Notes under the pieces: generated by a model | What the model was told of the DNA's origin: nothing | Seen by the model: only the letters and a program-made list of their open reading frames with translations | Database searches by the model: none | Shown here: positions 49,205 to 58,635 of the stretch, piece after piece | Position numbering within the stretch: position 1 is the first letter of the stretch | Layout of the letters: the number at the start of each line of letters is the position of its first letter | Assembly (NCBI GenBank): GCA_033763935.1 | Contig: JANRJO010000053.1 | Coordinates: forward strand, 1-64,000 | DNA length: 64,000 nt | Direction of reading: 5' to 3' | Source of the DNA: DALYJJ01 sp033763935 | GTDB taxonomy: Bacteria > Acidobacteriota > Terriglobia > Bryobacterales > Bryobacteraceae | Position numbers and translations under genes: made by a program

Positions 49205-51763
49205 ATGCAGCGCACACGCCTTTTGCCGCTTCGCCACTCGGTTGGCCGGGCTCTCCCCGTGGAGATGATCGAGGAACTCGCAAGATCCCCCGAATGCGCC
49301 GGTTTTTCCTTGCTTCTTGAGCCCGCTAGCGGAGCCCCGGGGCTGATCTCGCATCCAATCTTCAGCCAGTTTCTGCCGTCCTCGTTCCACTTCCCGGGAC
49401 AAACTACGCCCACACCCGCCTTAGAAGGGCTCGCCACACTACCGGTCCATCCTGACTTGCCCTTTCCGGATTCGGCTCCGCTGTGGATGATCACGATGGG
49501 TGGAAGTCCGGTGTCCGAAGACATCTCGCGAAAACTGTGGATAGAGTTTCGGGTTACGCTTGTGGGAAAAGACAAGGCGCTGATCGGGGGAATTTGTTTC
49601 GGCGGCTACCCGTTCTTGCCGTATTATGTGACACCGCAGGGCGAGACGTCGTCGAACTTTGGATTGCCTCGCGAGCTTCGGGTCTCCTGGCGGATGGCGG
49701 GTGGCGCAAACGGCTTCATCGACGACGAGACCGGCATCACCATGCAGCAGCCCGCCGCGCACAGCGGCGTTCACCTTATGCCCATCGGGCCGGTGAGCAC
49801 CAACGAACTGATCCTGCGGTTGTCCGATTTCCCGCGCATCCTGCAGGTGCATCGTGGACTTACTTCAGATGGACGCGCCGTAGAGCGGTGGGGATTGCTG
49901 ATACCGTTCTTCTACGTGTACGAACACCGCGAGAAGACGCGCTGGTCACCTCGGGTGCCTGCCGCCTTGATCGCCGCGCAGCAGAGCCCGGCGAACCTCT
50001 CCGGCAGCTACTATCCACAGGCAGACTCTTTAGGGCCGCTGCGCGGTCTCTGCCCGGACCAGGTCCGCCTTACTGCAAGCGCCGATCCCGGCTATGCCGT
50101 GCTAAGCGCTGCTTCTATTTTTGGACCGGCTCGCGCTTATGGTCCCTTGCCCATCGCAGAGCAGGAGATTTTTCTTTCCGGGGCCCTCAATCAGGGTGAG
50201 CAGGTTCGCCTGTTTCTCGAACAGACCGAAGAACACGAACGCTGCATCGCCGGCCTGCGTCTCTTTTTTGCTCCCAGCATCCATGTGACGGAGTTCTCCG
50301 TGGAGGTGTATGAGAGCGACCCGATTGAAGGCGTGTCGCCCGTCGCTCTCGATGCCGATCCAGCCAAAGATAAGTACAGCCGGAGACTATTCGTTGAGGA
50401 GTACAGGAACATAACCTTCGCAAACAACACGGGGGTATTCCGGTTCGTACGCCCGTCGACATGCCGCTTCTTCGTAATAGTAATTACGTGCCTCAAGGAC
50501 GAGGGGCGGGTCGCTCTGTTCAAAGCCGAACTGGTGCAGTCCTCCAGCATATTCGTGGGCGCGAGACCGGCGCGGCGGCAGGATATCCAGGCGCTCCGCT
50601 TCCGGCTGACCGGCGCCGACATCGGCAGCGACTATGCGCGGCTAACGCCGAACGGATTCAGTATCGCAGTGGAGCACGTCTCAGCCGGGCAGCCTCGCCG
50701 CTTGCTGTTTGAGGCCTCCAATCTACTGGAATTGATCGAGAGCGGCTTTGCTCAGGTGCTTCGAAATCAGCGTCACCTCGAAACTACGTTGGAAGTGAGC
50801 GATCTGCAAGCGAACACGAAGGGCTGGCGGCAGTCGGAAACCGGCAAAGACGTTAGCTGGAATCCGGGCATGGACCCGGATGTGGTCAGAGCGCCGGAGG
50901 ACGGTAGCGGACCGCACCTGATTCACTTTCGGAGCTATGGGACCAACGAAACGCGCATTCACACGCAGCAGATCGGCTTCGTCGGCGATGACAAGCCGAC
51001 GCAGATGCTGCAGGACCAAGTGAAGACGCTTAACGAATTGATCCAGCAGGTGGCGGGGGCCTCGAACACGGAGTATGTCACAATTCCGAACCTGGCCGCG
51101 AACCCATTGTTCGGTTCCAGTGCAACGACGTCTTCGTTCACGTGGAAGGGCATCGACGTGGATCGCATCAAGGGTATCCGGGGACTCTATCACTTGAACG
51201 TCCCGCCGTTCTCCCCGATGACGCAGTTCGCGACCAATGTGATCACGTTGTTACAAGCTTATCCCGAGCCCCCTCCGGCGCCGGAGGTAATGCAGGAGTT
51301 TTTCCGGGACTTGTTCCTGAGGACAATCCTTTCTGGCTTTTCCGGGTCCATGAGCCTCGGCTACGTATTCGGGGTAAGTCTGTCGTCCGGGCAGTTACTG
51401 CCCTCTGCCAGCCGGGTAGCAACGTCTGGAGACACAGGGACCATTCAGATCCAGGGAACGGAGGCCGGCTATCAGTTCAGCCGCTACCTGAACACAAGCT
51501 ACGACAGGACGCGGCACGTCCGGCGTTTGGTGCGTAAGGAAGAGCAGCGGCGGCGCGGCGGTGACGTTACCTGGCAGGGAGAGTACGTTGATATTGTAAC
51601 CGGCGTCATCCCGATCGGGATCCGCTTGCCGGCTTCAAGCAGCGATGCATACCGCACAACCGACGAGGCGATCCGAGTCCGTTTTTCCGCTCCGCCTGAT
51701 TCGAATCTGCGAGTGGATGTCTGGTTCGATGTCATCGAGGAGGCGGCCAAAGATGATTATTGA
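49205..51763 (+). CDS. large protein of unknown function, first gene of a three-gene cassette
   Basis: 852 residues from the ATG at 49205 (an in-frame GTG at 49154 would add 17). It has no signal peptide or membrane helix. The body is mostly beta-rich, with possible repeated sandwich units (about 85-260 and 300-480). A helical stretch follows around 620-640 (LQDQVKTLNELIQQV). Near 720-750 a Gly/Ser-rich hydrophobic run (SGSMSLGYVFGVSLSSG) could be a membrane-inserting hairpin. The C-terminus is beta-rich and ends EEAAKDDY. Codon use is less GC-biased than in neighbours. It overlaps the next gene by 11 bases. No family recognised. Confidence 0.75.
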   Translation: MQRTRLLPLRHSVGRALPVEMIEELARSPECAGFSLLLEPASGAPGLISHPIFSQFLPSSFHFPGQTTPTPALEGLATLPVHPDLPFPDSAPLWMITMGGSPVSEDISRKLWIEFRVTLVGKDKALIGGICFGGYPFLPYYVTPQGETSSNFGLPRELRVSWRMAGGANGFIDDETGITMQQPAAHSGVHLMPIGPVSTNELILRLSDFPRILQVHRGLTSDGRAVERWGLLIPFFYVYEHREKTRWSPRVPAALIAAQQSPANLSGSYYPQADSLGPLRGLCPDQVRLTASADPGYAVLSAASIFGPARAYGPLPIAEQEIFLSGALNQGEQVRLFLEQTEEHERCIAGLRLFFAPSIHVTEFSVEVYESDPIEGVSPVALDADPAKDKYSRRLFVEEYRNITFANNTGVFRFVRPSTCRFFVIVITCLKDEGRVALFKAELVQSSSIFVGARPARRQDIQALRFRLTGADIGSDYARLTPNGFSIAVEHVSAGQPRRLLFEASNLLELIESGFAQVLRNQRHLETTLEVSDLQANTKGWRQSETGKDVSWNPGMDPDVVRAPEDGSGPHLIHFRSYGTNETRIHTQQIGFVGDDKPTQMLQDQVKTLNELIQQVAGASNTEYVTIPNLAANPLFGSSATTSSFTWKGIDVDRIKGIRGLYHLNVPPFSPMTQFATNVITLLQAYPEPPPAPEVMQEFFRDLFLRTILSGFSGSMSLGYVFGVSLSSGQLLPSASRVATSGDTGTIQIQGTEAGYQFSRYLNTSYDRTRHVRRLVRKEEQRRRGGDVTWQGEYVDIVTGVIPIGIRLPASSSDAYRTTDEAIRVRFSAPPDSNLRVDVWFDVIEEAAKDDY

Positions 51764-52745
51764 TACGTCGCGGCTTGCCGGGGCACGAGCATATCTGCGC
51801 ACAGCTACCGGCCTGTTTGATCTTGTGCAGGCGCCGCTCGCCGGGGGGACTCACAGCGGTGAGTTTCCGGTGAAGGGCGAAGGTGTGCTCGTCGAGATCG
51901 ACAGTCTCGATCTCTACTTGCAGTCCGGCAAACTTGTCGATCTGTTCCGCCGGCAGGACAGGCGCATCCTCTCTCTTGAAGTGCAAAAGGAGATGTTCCC
52001 CGGCCTGTTCGCCGATCCCTATCGCCACCGCGTCCACGCCATCGGCGGCATGGAGGACTTCCTTCGGGGCCAATGTTTCAATCTGCGGCCTCTCGATGTG
52101 GATGGAGTTCCTGTTCTCGTTTCCACCGGTACTGCCGACAGCACCTGGACCTCGGCTGTTTACCATTTCGGCGAGCCCGTCAAGCTCACGGCGGCCTCGT
52201 GGGATCTGGCGACATCCAGACTGACGCCGGAGCAAGGGTTCCGCTACGAGATGAAACTACACCTGTGGAATCCGGGTTCTCCCGTCACAGGACCTCATGA
52301 CGCCGAACTCGCGCTGGCCGCGGACCAGACCCCGGCGGCTCCCCGCCTGCTTGAGTTCGCCCCCCGAACGGCAGTCGCCTACCGTGTAGTGTTCAAGGCC
52401 ACGGTTCGTCACGATGCGTTCTTGCGGGAACGGCTCACCATCTCAAGCGGCGATCCGTCCGTCGGCCGCCCGCTTTTGCGTTCGGTCAACGTGTTGGAAT
52501 CTGTCAATCCCGCACACGACTTCCATTCCCTGCAAGAACTCACCTCGATGGCTGATGAGTATAAGCTGTTGGACAACCCGGATGGGCCGCCCACGCGCCT
52601 TTCGGTGAGTTTGCCACTAGCCGCATCGCTTACCGATGGCGAGCGGATCCGATTGACAGTGACAGGCGGCTTGTGGGACGTCGTGGAGGCGCGTCTGAAC
52701 GGCCGGGTGTCCATACGTCCGCCGATGATCGACAAGCCGCTATAG
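51753..52745 (+). CDS. protein of unknown function, second gene of the cassette
   Basis: 330 residues, no signal peptide. The ATG at 51753 has GAGGAGG about 10 bases upstream, inside the end of the previous gene. Predicted mainly beta: TRLAG...GTHSGEFPVKGEGVLVEIDSLDLYL, RYEMKLHLWNPGSPV, RVVFKATVRHDAFLRERLTIS, LPLAASLTDGERIRLTVTGGLWDV. Two similar-looking halves suggest two beta-sandwich domains, possibly a chaperone, adaptor or structural partner of the 852-residue protein. The third gene starts six bases after its stop. No family recognised. Confidence 0.75.
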   Translation: MIIDTSRLAGARAYLRTATGLFDLVQAPLAGGTHSGEFPVKGEGVLVEIDSLDLYLQSGKLVDLFRRQDRRILSLEVQKEMFPGLFADPYRHRVHAIGGMEDFLRGQCFNLRPLDVDGVPVLVSTGTADSTWTSAVYHFGEPVKLTAASWDLATSRLTPEQGFRYEMKLHLWNPGSPVTGPHDAELALAADQTPAAPRLLEFAPRTAVAYRVVFKATVRHDAFLRERLTISSGDPSVGRPLLRSVNVLESVNPAHDFHSLQELTSMADEYKLLDNPDGPPTRLSVSLPLAASLTDGERIRLTVTGGLWDVVEARLNGRVSIRPPMIDKPL

Positions 52746-52751
52746 GCCGCC

Positions 52752-54089
52752 ATGCCTGACGAGTCGCAAGGCAGTTCCAGTGTCGTGGTGGCAGGCGGGC
52801 GCCACACCGAAACGGGCGAGAGCTGGCGAGCTGCGATTGTCTACGTCCCGAAGGGGTCTTTGTGGGAAGTCTCAATTGCGGTCTTCCGAGAAGGCCAGAT
52901 CGTCGAGTCGTACACAATGTCCGCGCGCAGGCTTCATCTCAGCTTCGCTGAGGCAGCCCGCGTGGATTTGCAACGGTATGGCGTGACGTGGACCAGTGTA
53001 CGGGAGATGTCGCCGGAAGAACTGGCGGACCTGAAACCAGGCCAAAAGGAGACAGTCACCCCCCGCGCGCCCGCCAGCCGAGCCATGGCCGTGGACATTC
53101 CCCTGCCGAAGCAAGCTCCCGACGCGGAGCAGCGCGCCGCGTCTGTTCCGGACCCGACGCCAGCCGCACGTTCCGCGGAGGATCACCGCTCGCCTGTTCA
53201 CCCTGAGTCGCGGGCCAGATCGACGCTGCGTGAGCGAGGCGCCGGTGACCCACCCAGCCACGCGGCCGAAGAACGCGCCACCGGAGCCCGCCGCGCTGGC
53301 GAGCGTCAGCCCGGAATCATCCCCTATGGCAGTGAGATCGCCGACGCAGTCAAGAGCTATACCGATCAGGTCGATCGTGGCGCCGCCGTCCTCGGTCGCG
53401 ATCTGACGGACTGGCTGGATGACAATCCGGGCGCAGGGAACGCCCTGTGGGCGGGGCTGGGACAAAGCGTGCTCGATGCCGGAGTGGGAGCGATGCATCT
53501 GCTGACGGAAACCTTCGTCGATCCGCTTCGAGTCGGCGAAGGAGCGAACAAGGGCGGATGGCGCGGCTGGGGTGAAGATATCCTGCGTGTCACATCGAGC
53601 ATGCCCGGCCCGAAAGCCGCCGCGTTCATCGCCAAGGGCGTAGCGAGCACGGTTGCCCGTATCGGCATCAAGGCAACCGAAAAGGCCAATGCAGGTGGTG
53701 CCGCACGCGTGCGGCGCGGCGTGCGAACCACTCCCCGGGAAGACTTGTACGAAGGGATTGCCGCCCCGTGGCGATACGTCAAAGGCATAGCCGGAATGCA
53801 TCGGCATCACCTGGTTTTGAAAAGAATCCTTCGCCGATGTACGAACCCGGACGTTCGCAAACTGGAAGACGTGATCCCGACGGTCCCGCTCGAAATGACG
53901 GAACATTTGACGTATCTGCATTCGGGCCTGAATCGGTATCTAAGGAAGGAGCATTGGAAAAAGTCCTACTCCACGGAGGAAGTCGTGGCCGCGCTAAAGG
54001 CGATCGAGAAATACTACAAGGAAAAAGGCTTAAAAGAGTTCGCAGAAGCGGTGGACGCTTTCGGTCGAAAGCATTTCGAGCCCTGGTGA
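52752..54089 (+). CDS. polymorphic-toxin-like protein with C-terminal HNH/AHH-type nuclease-like domain
   Basis: 445 residues in modules. A beta-rich N-terminal domain (1-98) is followed by a Pro/Ala/Arg-rich linker (100-190). A helical pre-toxin region (190-310) has GNALWAGLGQSVLDAGVGAM then DPLRVGEGANKGGWRGWGEDIL. The C-terminal domain (345-445) has MHRHHLVLK (His350, 352, 353), VPLEMTEHLTYLHSGLNRYL (His385, 390, Asn394) and a Lys-rich end. The His pattern fits HNH/AHH-type toxin nucleases, and the module order is that of secreted effector toxins. No immunity gene follows: the next gene is homoserine dehydrogenase on the other strand. Confidence 0.75.
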   Translation: MPDESQGSSSVVVAGGRHTETGESWRAAIVYVPKGSLWEVSIAVFREGQIVESYTMSARRLHLSFAEAARVDLQRYGVTWTSVREMSPEELADLKPGQKETVTPRAPASRAMAVDIPLPKQAPDAEQRAASVPDPTPAARSAEDHRSPVHPESRARSTLRERGAGDPPSHAAEERATGARRAGERQPGIIPYGSEIADAVKSYTDQVDRGAAVLGRDLTDWLDDNPGAGNALWAGLGQSVLDAGVGAMHLLTETFVDPLRVGEGANKGGWRGWGEDILRVTSSMPGPKAAAFIAKGVASTVARIGIKATEKANAGGAARVRRGVRTTPREDLYEGIAAPWRYVKGIAGMHRHHLVLKRILRRCTNPDVRKLEDVIPTVPLEMTEHLTYLHSGLNRYLRKEHWKKSYSTEEVVAALKAIEKYYKEKGLKEFAEAVDAFGRKHFEPW

Positions 54090-54135
54090 GGCCGGCAAGC
54101 AACCCCCAGGGCGCAACTAACCCATAGCAGCCTTC

Positions 54136-55464
54136 TTACAGCCCCACCTCCATCGGTAACGCCAGCGGCGGCTCCGTCAGAAAGTCGAGTTCCGCCATCT
54201 CCACCAGCGCCTCCCGCAGTGTCGCTTCCTGCGTCGGCTCCACCGTGATCACGAACGGCAGGTTCTCTTTGTCGTCGCCCGGCAACTGCAGCACCGCGTC
54301 CAGTGACACGTTGCGCGCCGCCAGAATCCCCGCCAGCGTCGCGATAATCCCCGGCCGGTCCTGCACCCGGAATCGCAGGTAGAACGGCCGGGTCTGCCGG
54401 TCCACCGGAATCGGCCGGTACTCGCCCAGCCTCTCGTGCGCAAACGGCGACACCCGCTCCGGGCTCCCTTTGCGAATCTCCCGCGCCACCCGCATCAAAT
54501 CGCTCACCACCGCCACCCCCGTCGGCAGCGATCCGGCTCCCCGCCCGTAATAAAACGTGTCCTGCCCGTACTGTCCTCGCACCCACACCGCGTTATACGA
54601 ACCCTGCACGCTGGCCAAAATCGCCGACCGCGGAATCAGTGCCGGCCGCACCGAGAGGATCAGCCCTTCCATCGTCTGCCGCGCTGTGCACAACAGACGG
54701 ATCGTGTGCTTCAGTTGGTGCGCGTAGTCGAAGTCAATCGGCGACAGCCGTCGGATCCCCTCCGTGAAAATGTCGGAAGGCGTGATCCGCTCCCCGAACG
54801 CCAGCGCCGCCAGGATCGCCAGCTTCGACCGCGCATCGTACCCGTCGATGTCCGCCGAAGGATCCGCCTCTGCGTACCCCAGCCGCTGCGCCTCCGCGAG
54901 CACCGTCTCGAACGCCGTCCCGTGCTTCTCGATCTCCGTCAGGATGTAGTTGCTTGTCCCGTTCAGAATCCCGTAAAACCCCGTTACCCGGTCCCCGGAG
55001 ATTCCCTCCCGCAGCACCGCGTGAATCGGAATCCCGCCGCACACGGACGCCTCCATCGCCAGGTTCAGCCCCTCCTGAATGGCCTGCTCCCAAATGTCCG
55101 CCCCGCAGTGCGCCAGCAGCTCCTTGTTCGCCGTCACCACGGACTTGCCGTTCGCGATCGCGCCCAGGATGATCTCCCGCGCCACCGTCGTCCCACCCAC
55201 CAGCTCCGCCACCACATCGACGTCCGGCCGCGTCACTACCTCGCGCCAGTCTGTCGTCTTGTAAACCTCACCCAACCTCGGCGGCAACGTCTTCGTCTGA
55301 ACGGATGGGCTGCAGATCGCTGTCACGCGCAGCCGGAACCCCAGCTTCAAAGCGATCTGCTCGGCGTTCTCGGTCAGTATGGTCAAGGCACCCAGCCCGA
55401 CGTTGCCGAGCCCGACAATGCCCACCTGAATCGCACCTGCCTCCGGCGCGGGGGGATTCTGCAT
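54136..55464 (-). CDS. hom: homoserine dehydrogenase
   Basis: 442 residues. It has an N-terminal NAD(P) fold with GLGNVG (18-23), the catalytic domain with VVTANKELLAHCGADIWE and GILNGTSNYILTEIE, and PSADIDGYDARSKLAILAALAFG around the active-site Asp and Lys. A C-terminal ACT domain (about 358-435: FRVQDRPGIIATLAGILAARNVSLD) allows feedback control by threonine. It reduces aspartate semialdehyde to homoserine for methionine and threonine synthesis. Full length. It is monocistronic here and lies tail to tail with the toxin-like gene. Confidence 0.95.
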   Translation of the reverse strand: MQNPPAPEAGAIQVGIVGLGNVGLGALTILTENAEQIALKLGFRLRVTAICSPSVQTKTLPPRLGEVYKTTDWREVVTRPDVDVVAELVGGTTVAREIILGAIANGKSVVTANKELLAHCGADIWEQAIQEGLNLAMEASVCGGIPIHAVLREGISGDRVTGFYGILNGTSNYILTEIEKHGTAFETVLAEAQRLGYAEADPSADIDGYDARSKLAILAALAFGERITPSDIFTEGIRRLSPIDFDYAHQLKHTIRLLCTARQTMEGLILSVRPALIPRSAILASVQGSYNAVWVRGQYGQDTFYYGRGAGSLPTGVAVVSDLMRVAREIRKGSPERVSPFAHERLGEYRPIPVDRQTRPFYLRFRVQDRPGIIATLAGILAARNVSLDAVLQLPGDDKENLPFVITVEPTQEATLREALVEMAELDFLTEPPLALPMEVGL

Positions 55465-55492
55465 AAGTCGCTATGATAGCAACAGGGATTCC

Positions 55493-55804
55493 ATGAAACG
55501 CCGGATTAGTATTTTGTTCGCGCTGCTCCTCGTGGTCGCCACCGCCCAGGCGCCCAGGTCCCGCAACCCGGCCGAACCCGAGGACGTCCGCCTGCCGAGT
55601 GGCAAGCTCCAGAGCGACGAGATCCTCAAGGTCGAACACGAAAAGAACCTCGAGGACGCCGCCCAACTCCTCCGCCTCGCCGAAGAACTCAAGGCCGAGC
55701 TGGAAAAGAACGACCGCCACGTCCTCTCCCTCGGCGCCATCAAGAAAACCGAAGAGCTCGAAAAGCTCGCCAAGCGCGTCCGCTCGCGCCTCCGCCGCTT
55801 CTAA
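55493..55804 (+). CDS. small exported helical protein
   Basis: 103 residues: signal peptide (MKRRISILFALLLVVATAQA), a short Pro-rich segment, then a long charged helix likely to be a coiled coil (about 45-100: LEDAAQLLRLAEELKAELEK, then KTEELEKLAKRVRSRLRRF). TATGAT at 55472 and AGGG before the ATG support expression. The last four bases overlap the stop of glgX on the other strand. Function unknown; small periplasmic coiled-coil proteins of this type recur in acidobacteria. Confidence 0.72.
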   Translation: MKRRISILFALLLVVATAQAPRSRNPAEPEDVRLPSGKLQSDEILKVEHEKNLEDAAQLLRLAEELKAELEKNDRHVLSLGAIKKTEELEKLAKRVRSRLRRF

Positions 55805-57873
55805 CGAGCCACCAGTATCACCACCGATCGCGGCCCGGCCCGGTAGTGCGTCTGCTCCGCCAGAGGCCGCAGGTCCCGCTCCTCCACCGCGTCCTCCGGC
55901 GATTCGTACGTCGTGTCCACGAACCGCGCCCACTCCGGCCCCTCCATCGCCTTCGGCAGCGCGAACCGCAGCGGCTCCCAGTACGCGTTCGCAATCACGT
56001 AGATCTCACCCAGCCCCGGCCCGCTCAACTGCATGGCCAGCGAGTGCGAATGGTGGGACCAGTCCGGCCACCCCACCTCCACACCGTGCCAGTCGATCTG
56101 AATTTCTCCGTTGTGCGCGAACGTCGCTCGCCGCAGCAGCGCGTTGCTCCGCCGGAAGCGGATCAACAGCCGGAAAAACCGCAGCATCCCCTCGTCCCGC
56201 GCCTCCGGCCGCCAGTCCACCCAGCTGATCTCGTTGTCCTGGCAGTACGCGTTGTTATTGCCCTGCTGCGTCCGCCCCAGTTCGTCCCCCGCCAGAATCA
56301 TCGGCACGCCGTGCGACACCAGCAGCAGCGCCGCCAGGTTCTTCCGCTGCCTTCGCCGGAGCGTAGCGATCGCCGCCGACGCCGTCGGCCCCTCTTCCCC
56401 GCAGTTCCAGCTGAAATTCTCCCCTGCGCCGTCCCGGTTGTCCTCCCCGTTCCGTTCGTTGTGCTTCCGGTCGTAGCTCACCAGGTCGCTCAACGTGAAC
56501 CCGTCATGGCACGTCACAAAGTTAATGCTGTGGTAAGGCTCCCGATTGCTCGTCTGGTAGAGGTCCGGGCTCCCCATCAGCCGCGCCGCCAGCGCCCGTA
56601 CCATTCCCTTGTCCCCGCGCACAAACCGCCGCACATCGTCCCGGAACTTCCCGTTCCACTCCGCCCACCGGCTCCACGCCGGAAACGTCCCCACCTGGTA
56701 CAGCCCCGCCGCGTCCCACGCTTCCGCAATCAGCTTCGTGTGGCTCAGAATCGGATCGTGCGCCAGCGATTCGAGCAGCGGTGGATTCGCCAGCACGCTC
56801 CCGTCCTGCCCCCGCCCCAATATCGATGCCAGGTCGAACCGGAACCCGTCCACGTGCATCTCCGTCACCCAGTACCGCAGGCAGTGCCGGATCATCTCCC
56901 GCACCACCGGATGGTTGCAGTTCAACGTGTTCCCGCAGCCGGAGTAGTTCAGATACTGCCCCGTCTGCCGGTCCATCATGTAGTACACCGCGTTGTCGAT
57001 CCCGCGGAACGAGTGCGTCGGTCCCCGGTCGTCCCCCTCCGCCGTGTGATTAAACACCACGTCGAGAATCACCTCGATCCCCGCCGCGTGCATGCTCTTC
57101 ACCATCTGCTTGAACTCGCGCACCTGCTCGCCGTTCCATCCGCTCGCCGCGTACGCGGAGTTCGGTGCAAAAAAGCCGATCGGCTGGTAGCCCCAGAAGT
57201 TCAACAGCCGGTCCCCGCTCACCGGGTCCACACGGTCCGTGTCCGCCTCCTCGAACTCGTTCACCGGCAGCAGTTCCACCGCCGTCACACCCAGCTCCTG
57301 CAGGTACGGGATCTTCTCCGTCAGCCCCGCGAAGGTCCCCGCCAGCTTCACCCCCGACGAAGGATGCCGCGTGAACCCGCGCACGTGCAGCTCATAGATC
57401 ACCGAGTCCGCCAGCGGCCGGTTCAACGGCTGGTCGAACTCCCAGTCGAACTCCTCGTCGCGAACCACCAGTGACCGCCGCGACGCCGCCGCGCGCCCCC
57501 ACGTCCCGCCCGTGAGCGCCTTCGCGTACGGGTCCAGCAGCAGCCGTTGCGGCGCGAACCGGTGCAGCCGCTCATCCCCGTTCGCCATGCGCTTCATCCG
57601 GTATCCGTATTCCACCGTCGTGTCCACGCCCCGGATCAGTACGTGCCAGATATCCCCCGTCCGGTGGCAACGTTCGTCCAGCGGCAGCTCCAGCACCGGC
57701 TCTTCGTCGCCCGCCAGAAACAACACCAGCGCGACCTCCGTCGCGTGTTTGGTGAAAATCGAGAAGTTAACTCCGTCCGCGAACGGCGTCGCGCCAAAAG
57801 GAAACGGAAATCCCCGTGATACCTGAAATTCGCCGCGAACCAGGCGCGTTAACCGCTCCACCGGCTTGGCCAT
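55801..57873 (-). CDS. glgX: glycogen debranching enzyme GlgX / isoamylase-type
   Basis: 690 residues. It has an N-terminal CBM48 domain (about 20-115: GFPFPFGATPFADGVNFSIFTKHA), a GH13 barrel with GIEVILDVVFNHTAEG, the nucleophile Asp347 (GFRFDLAS), the acid Glu384 (LIAEAWDAAG) and the third acidic Asp457 (CHDGFTLSDLVSYDRKHN), and a C-terminal beta domain. It hydrolyses alpha-1,6 branches of phosphorylase-trimmed glycogen. Its ATG overlaps the stop of the upstream M14-like gene by one base (TAATG), so the two are co-translated. No other glycogen gene is in the window. Confidence 0.93.
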   Translation of the reverse strand: MAKPVERLTRLVRGEFQVSRGFPFPFGATPFADGVNFSIFTKHATEVALVLFLAGDEEPVLELPLDERCHRTGDIWHVLIRGVDTTVEYGYRMKRMANGDERLHRFAPQRLLLDPYAKALTGGTWGRAAASRRSLVVRDEEFDWEFDQPLNRPLADSVIYELHVRGFTRHPSSGVKLAGTFAGLTEKIPYLQELGVTAVELLPVNEFEEADTDRVDPVSGDRLLNFWGYQPIGFFAPNSAYAASGWNGEQVREFKQMVKSMHAAGIEVILDVVFNHTAEGDDRGPTHSFRGIDNAVYYMMDRQTGQYLNYSGCGNTLNCNHPVVREMIRHCLRYWVTEMHVDGFRFDLASILGRGQDGSVLANPPLLESLAHDPILSHTKLIAEAWDAAGLYQVGTFPAWSRWAEWNGKFRDDVRRFVRGDKGMVRALAARLMGSPDLYQTSNREPYHSINFVTCHDGFTLSDLVSYDRKHNERNGEDNRDGAGENFSWNCGEEGPTASAAIATLRRRQRKNLAALLLVSHGVPMILAGDELGRTQQGNNNAYCQDNEISWVDWRPEARDEGMLRFFRLLIRFRRSNALLRRATFAHNGEIQIDWHGVEVGWPDWSHHSHSLAMQLSGPGLGEIYVIANAYWEPLRFALPKAMEGPEWARFVDTTYESPEDAVEERDLRPLAEQTHYRAGPRSVVILVAR

Positions 57874-58589
57874 TAGCTCAGAGTCTTCTCCAGAAACTCC
57901 AGCATCGCACGCTGCCGCGCCGCTTCGCCCAGCCCCGCTTCAATGTTCACGTACCGCACCCCCTCCCGCGCCGCCAGCCGCGACAGCGACCCGTCCTCCT
58001 CGCCCCCCGGCCTGCTCTGCAACAGCACGTTGTACGGCCCCCGCGCCAGCCGCTCGAAATCCGCGCCGTCCGTCACCAGCAGAAACTCGCGCGGCCGCTG
58101 CTCGTCCGGCAACCACGTCCGCTCGCTGATCGGAATCTCGTCCTTCATCGAGTACCCGCGCCCATTGTTGTGCAACGCCACCAGCAGCCCGCCCTTCGGC
58201 GGCAGAATCGCCTTCAGCAGCGCCGGCCGTTCGCGGTCCAGCCGGTCGAGCGCCCGCTCCAGCCGCGCCGCCTCCCAGCCCGGATTCAGCCGCCGCAGGT
58301 TCCGCTCCGCCCCCGCGCGCGAGAAGAGCCGGTTCGGGTCCAGCTCTCCCCCCTCGAACCGCACCGTCCGCGTCGTGTTCGTCACCAGGTGCGCAATGCC
58401 TTCCTGCCGCCTCATGTGCTCCAGTAGCACCTCGCGCGCCGTGCTCTCGTCTCCGTGAATCAGCAGGTACCGCCGCCCGCTTCGCCCGTTCTTCCGGACG
58501 TGAAACTCGATCCCCGCCAGCCGCTTCCGGTCACAGCCCTGCCATGCCAGCGGAACTGCCGCAAACAGGATCGCGCGCCGCGTCGTCAT
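57873..58589 (-). CDS. M14-like metallocarboxypeptidase-fold protein, exported
   Basis: 238 residues. The N-terminus (RRAILFAAVPLAWQGC) is signal-peptide-like and may be a lipoprotein site (Cys19). The rest matches the order of M14 zinc carboxypeptidase landmarks in short form: H-G-D-E (His45, Glu48), ELDPNRLFSR (Asn86, Arg87) for the family's DLNR, and VALHNNGRGYS (His140) for the third zinc ligand. No general-base Glu is obvious near the C-terminus. Assignment is by motif only. The gene is upstream of and overlaps glgX. Confidence 0.6.
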   Translation of the reverse strand: MTTRRAILFAAVPLAWQGCDRKRLAGIEFHVRKNGRSGRRYLLIHGDESTAREVLLEHMRRQEGIAHLVTNTTRTVRFEGGELDPNRLFSRAGAERNLRRLNPGWEAARLERALDRLDRERPALLKAILPPKGGLLVALHNNGRGYSMKDEIPISERTWLPDEQRPREFLLVTDGADFERLARGPYNVLLQSRPGGEEDGSLSRLAAREGVRYVNIEAGLGEAARQRAMLEFLEKTLS

Positions 58590-58635
58590 GAACCCTCAAG
58601 ATACCAGTTGCCGCTGCGCTATCCTGTCTTCGCCG

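Noticed and set aside
54436..55476. Open frame of 346 codons on the plus strand opposite homoserine dehydrogenase
   Set aside because: Arg/Pro/His-rich shadow; the minus-strand enzyme is complete and conserved.
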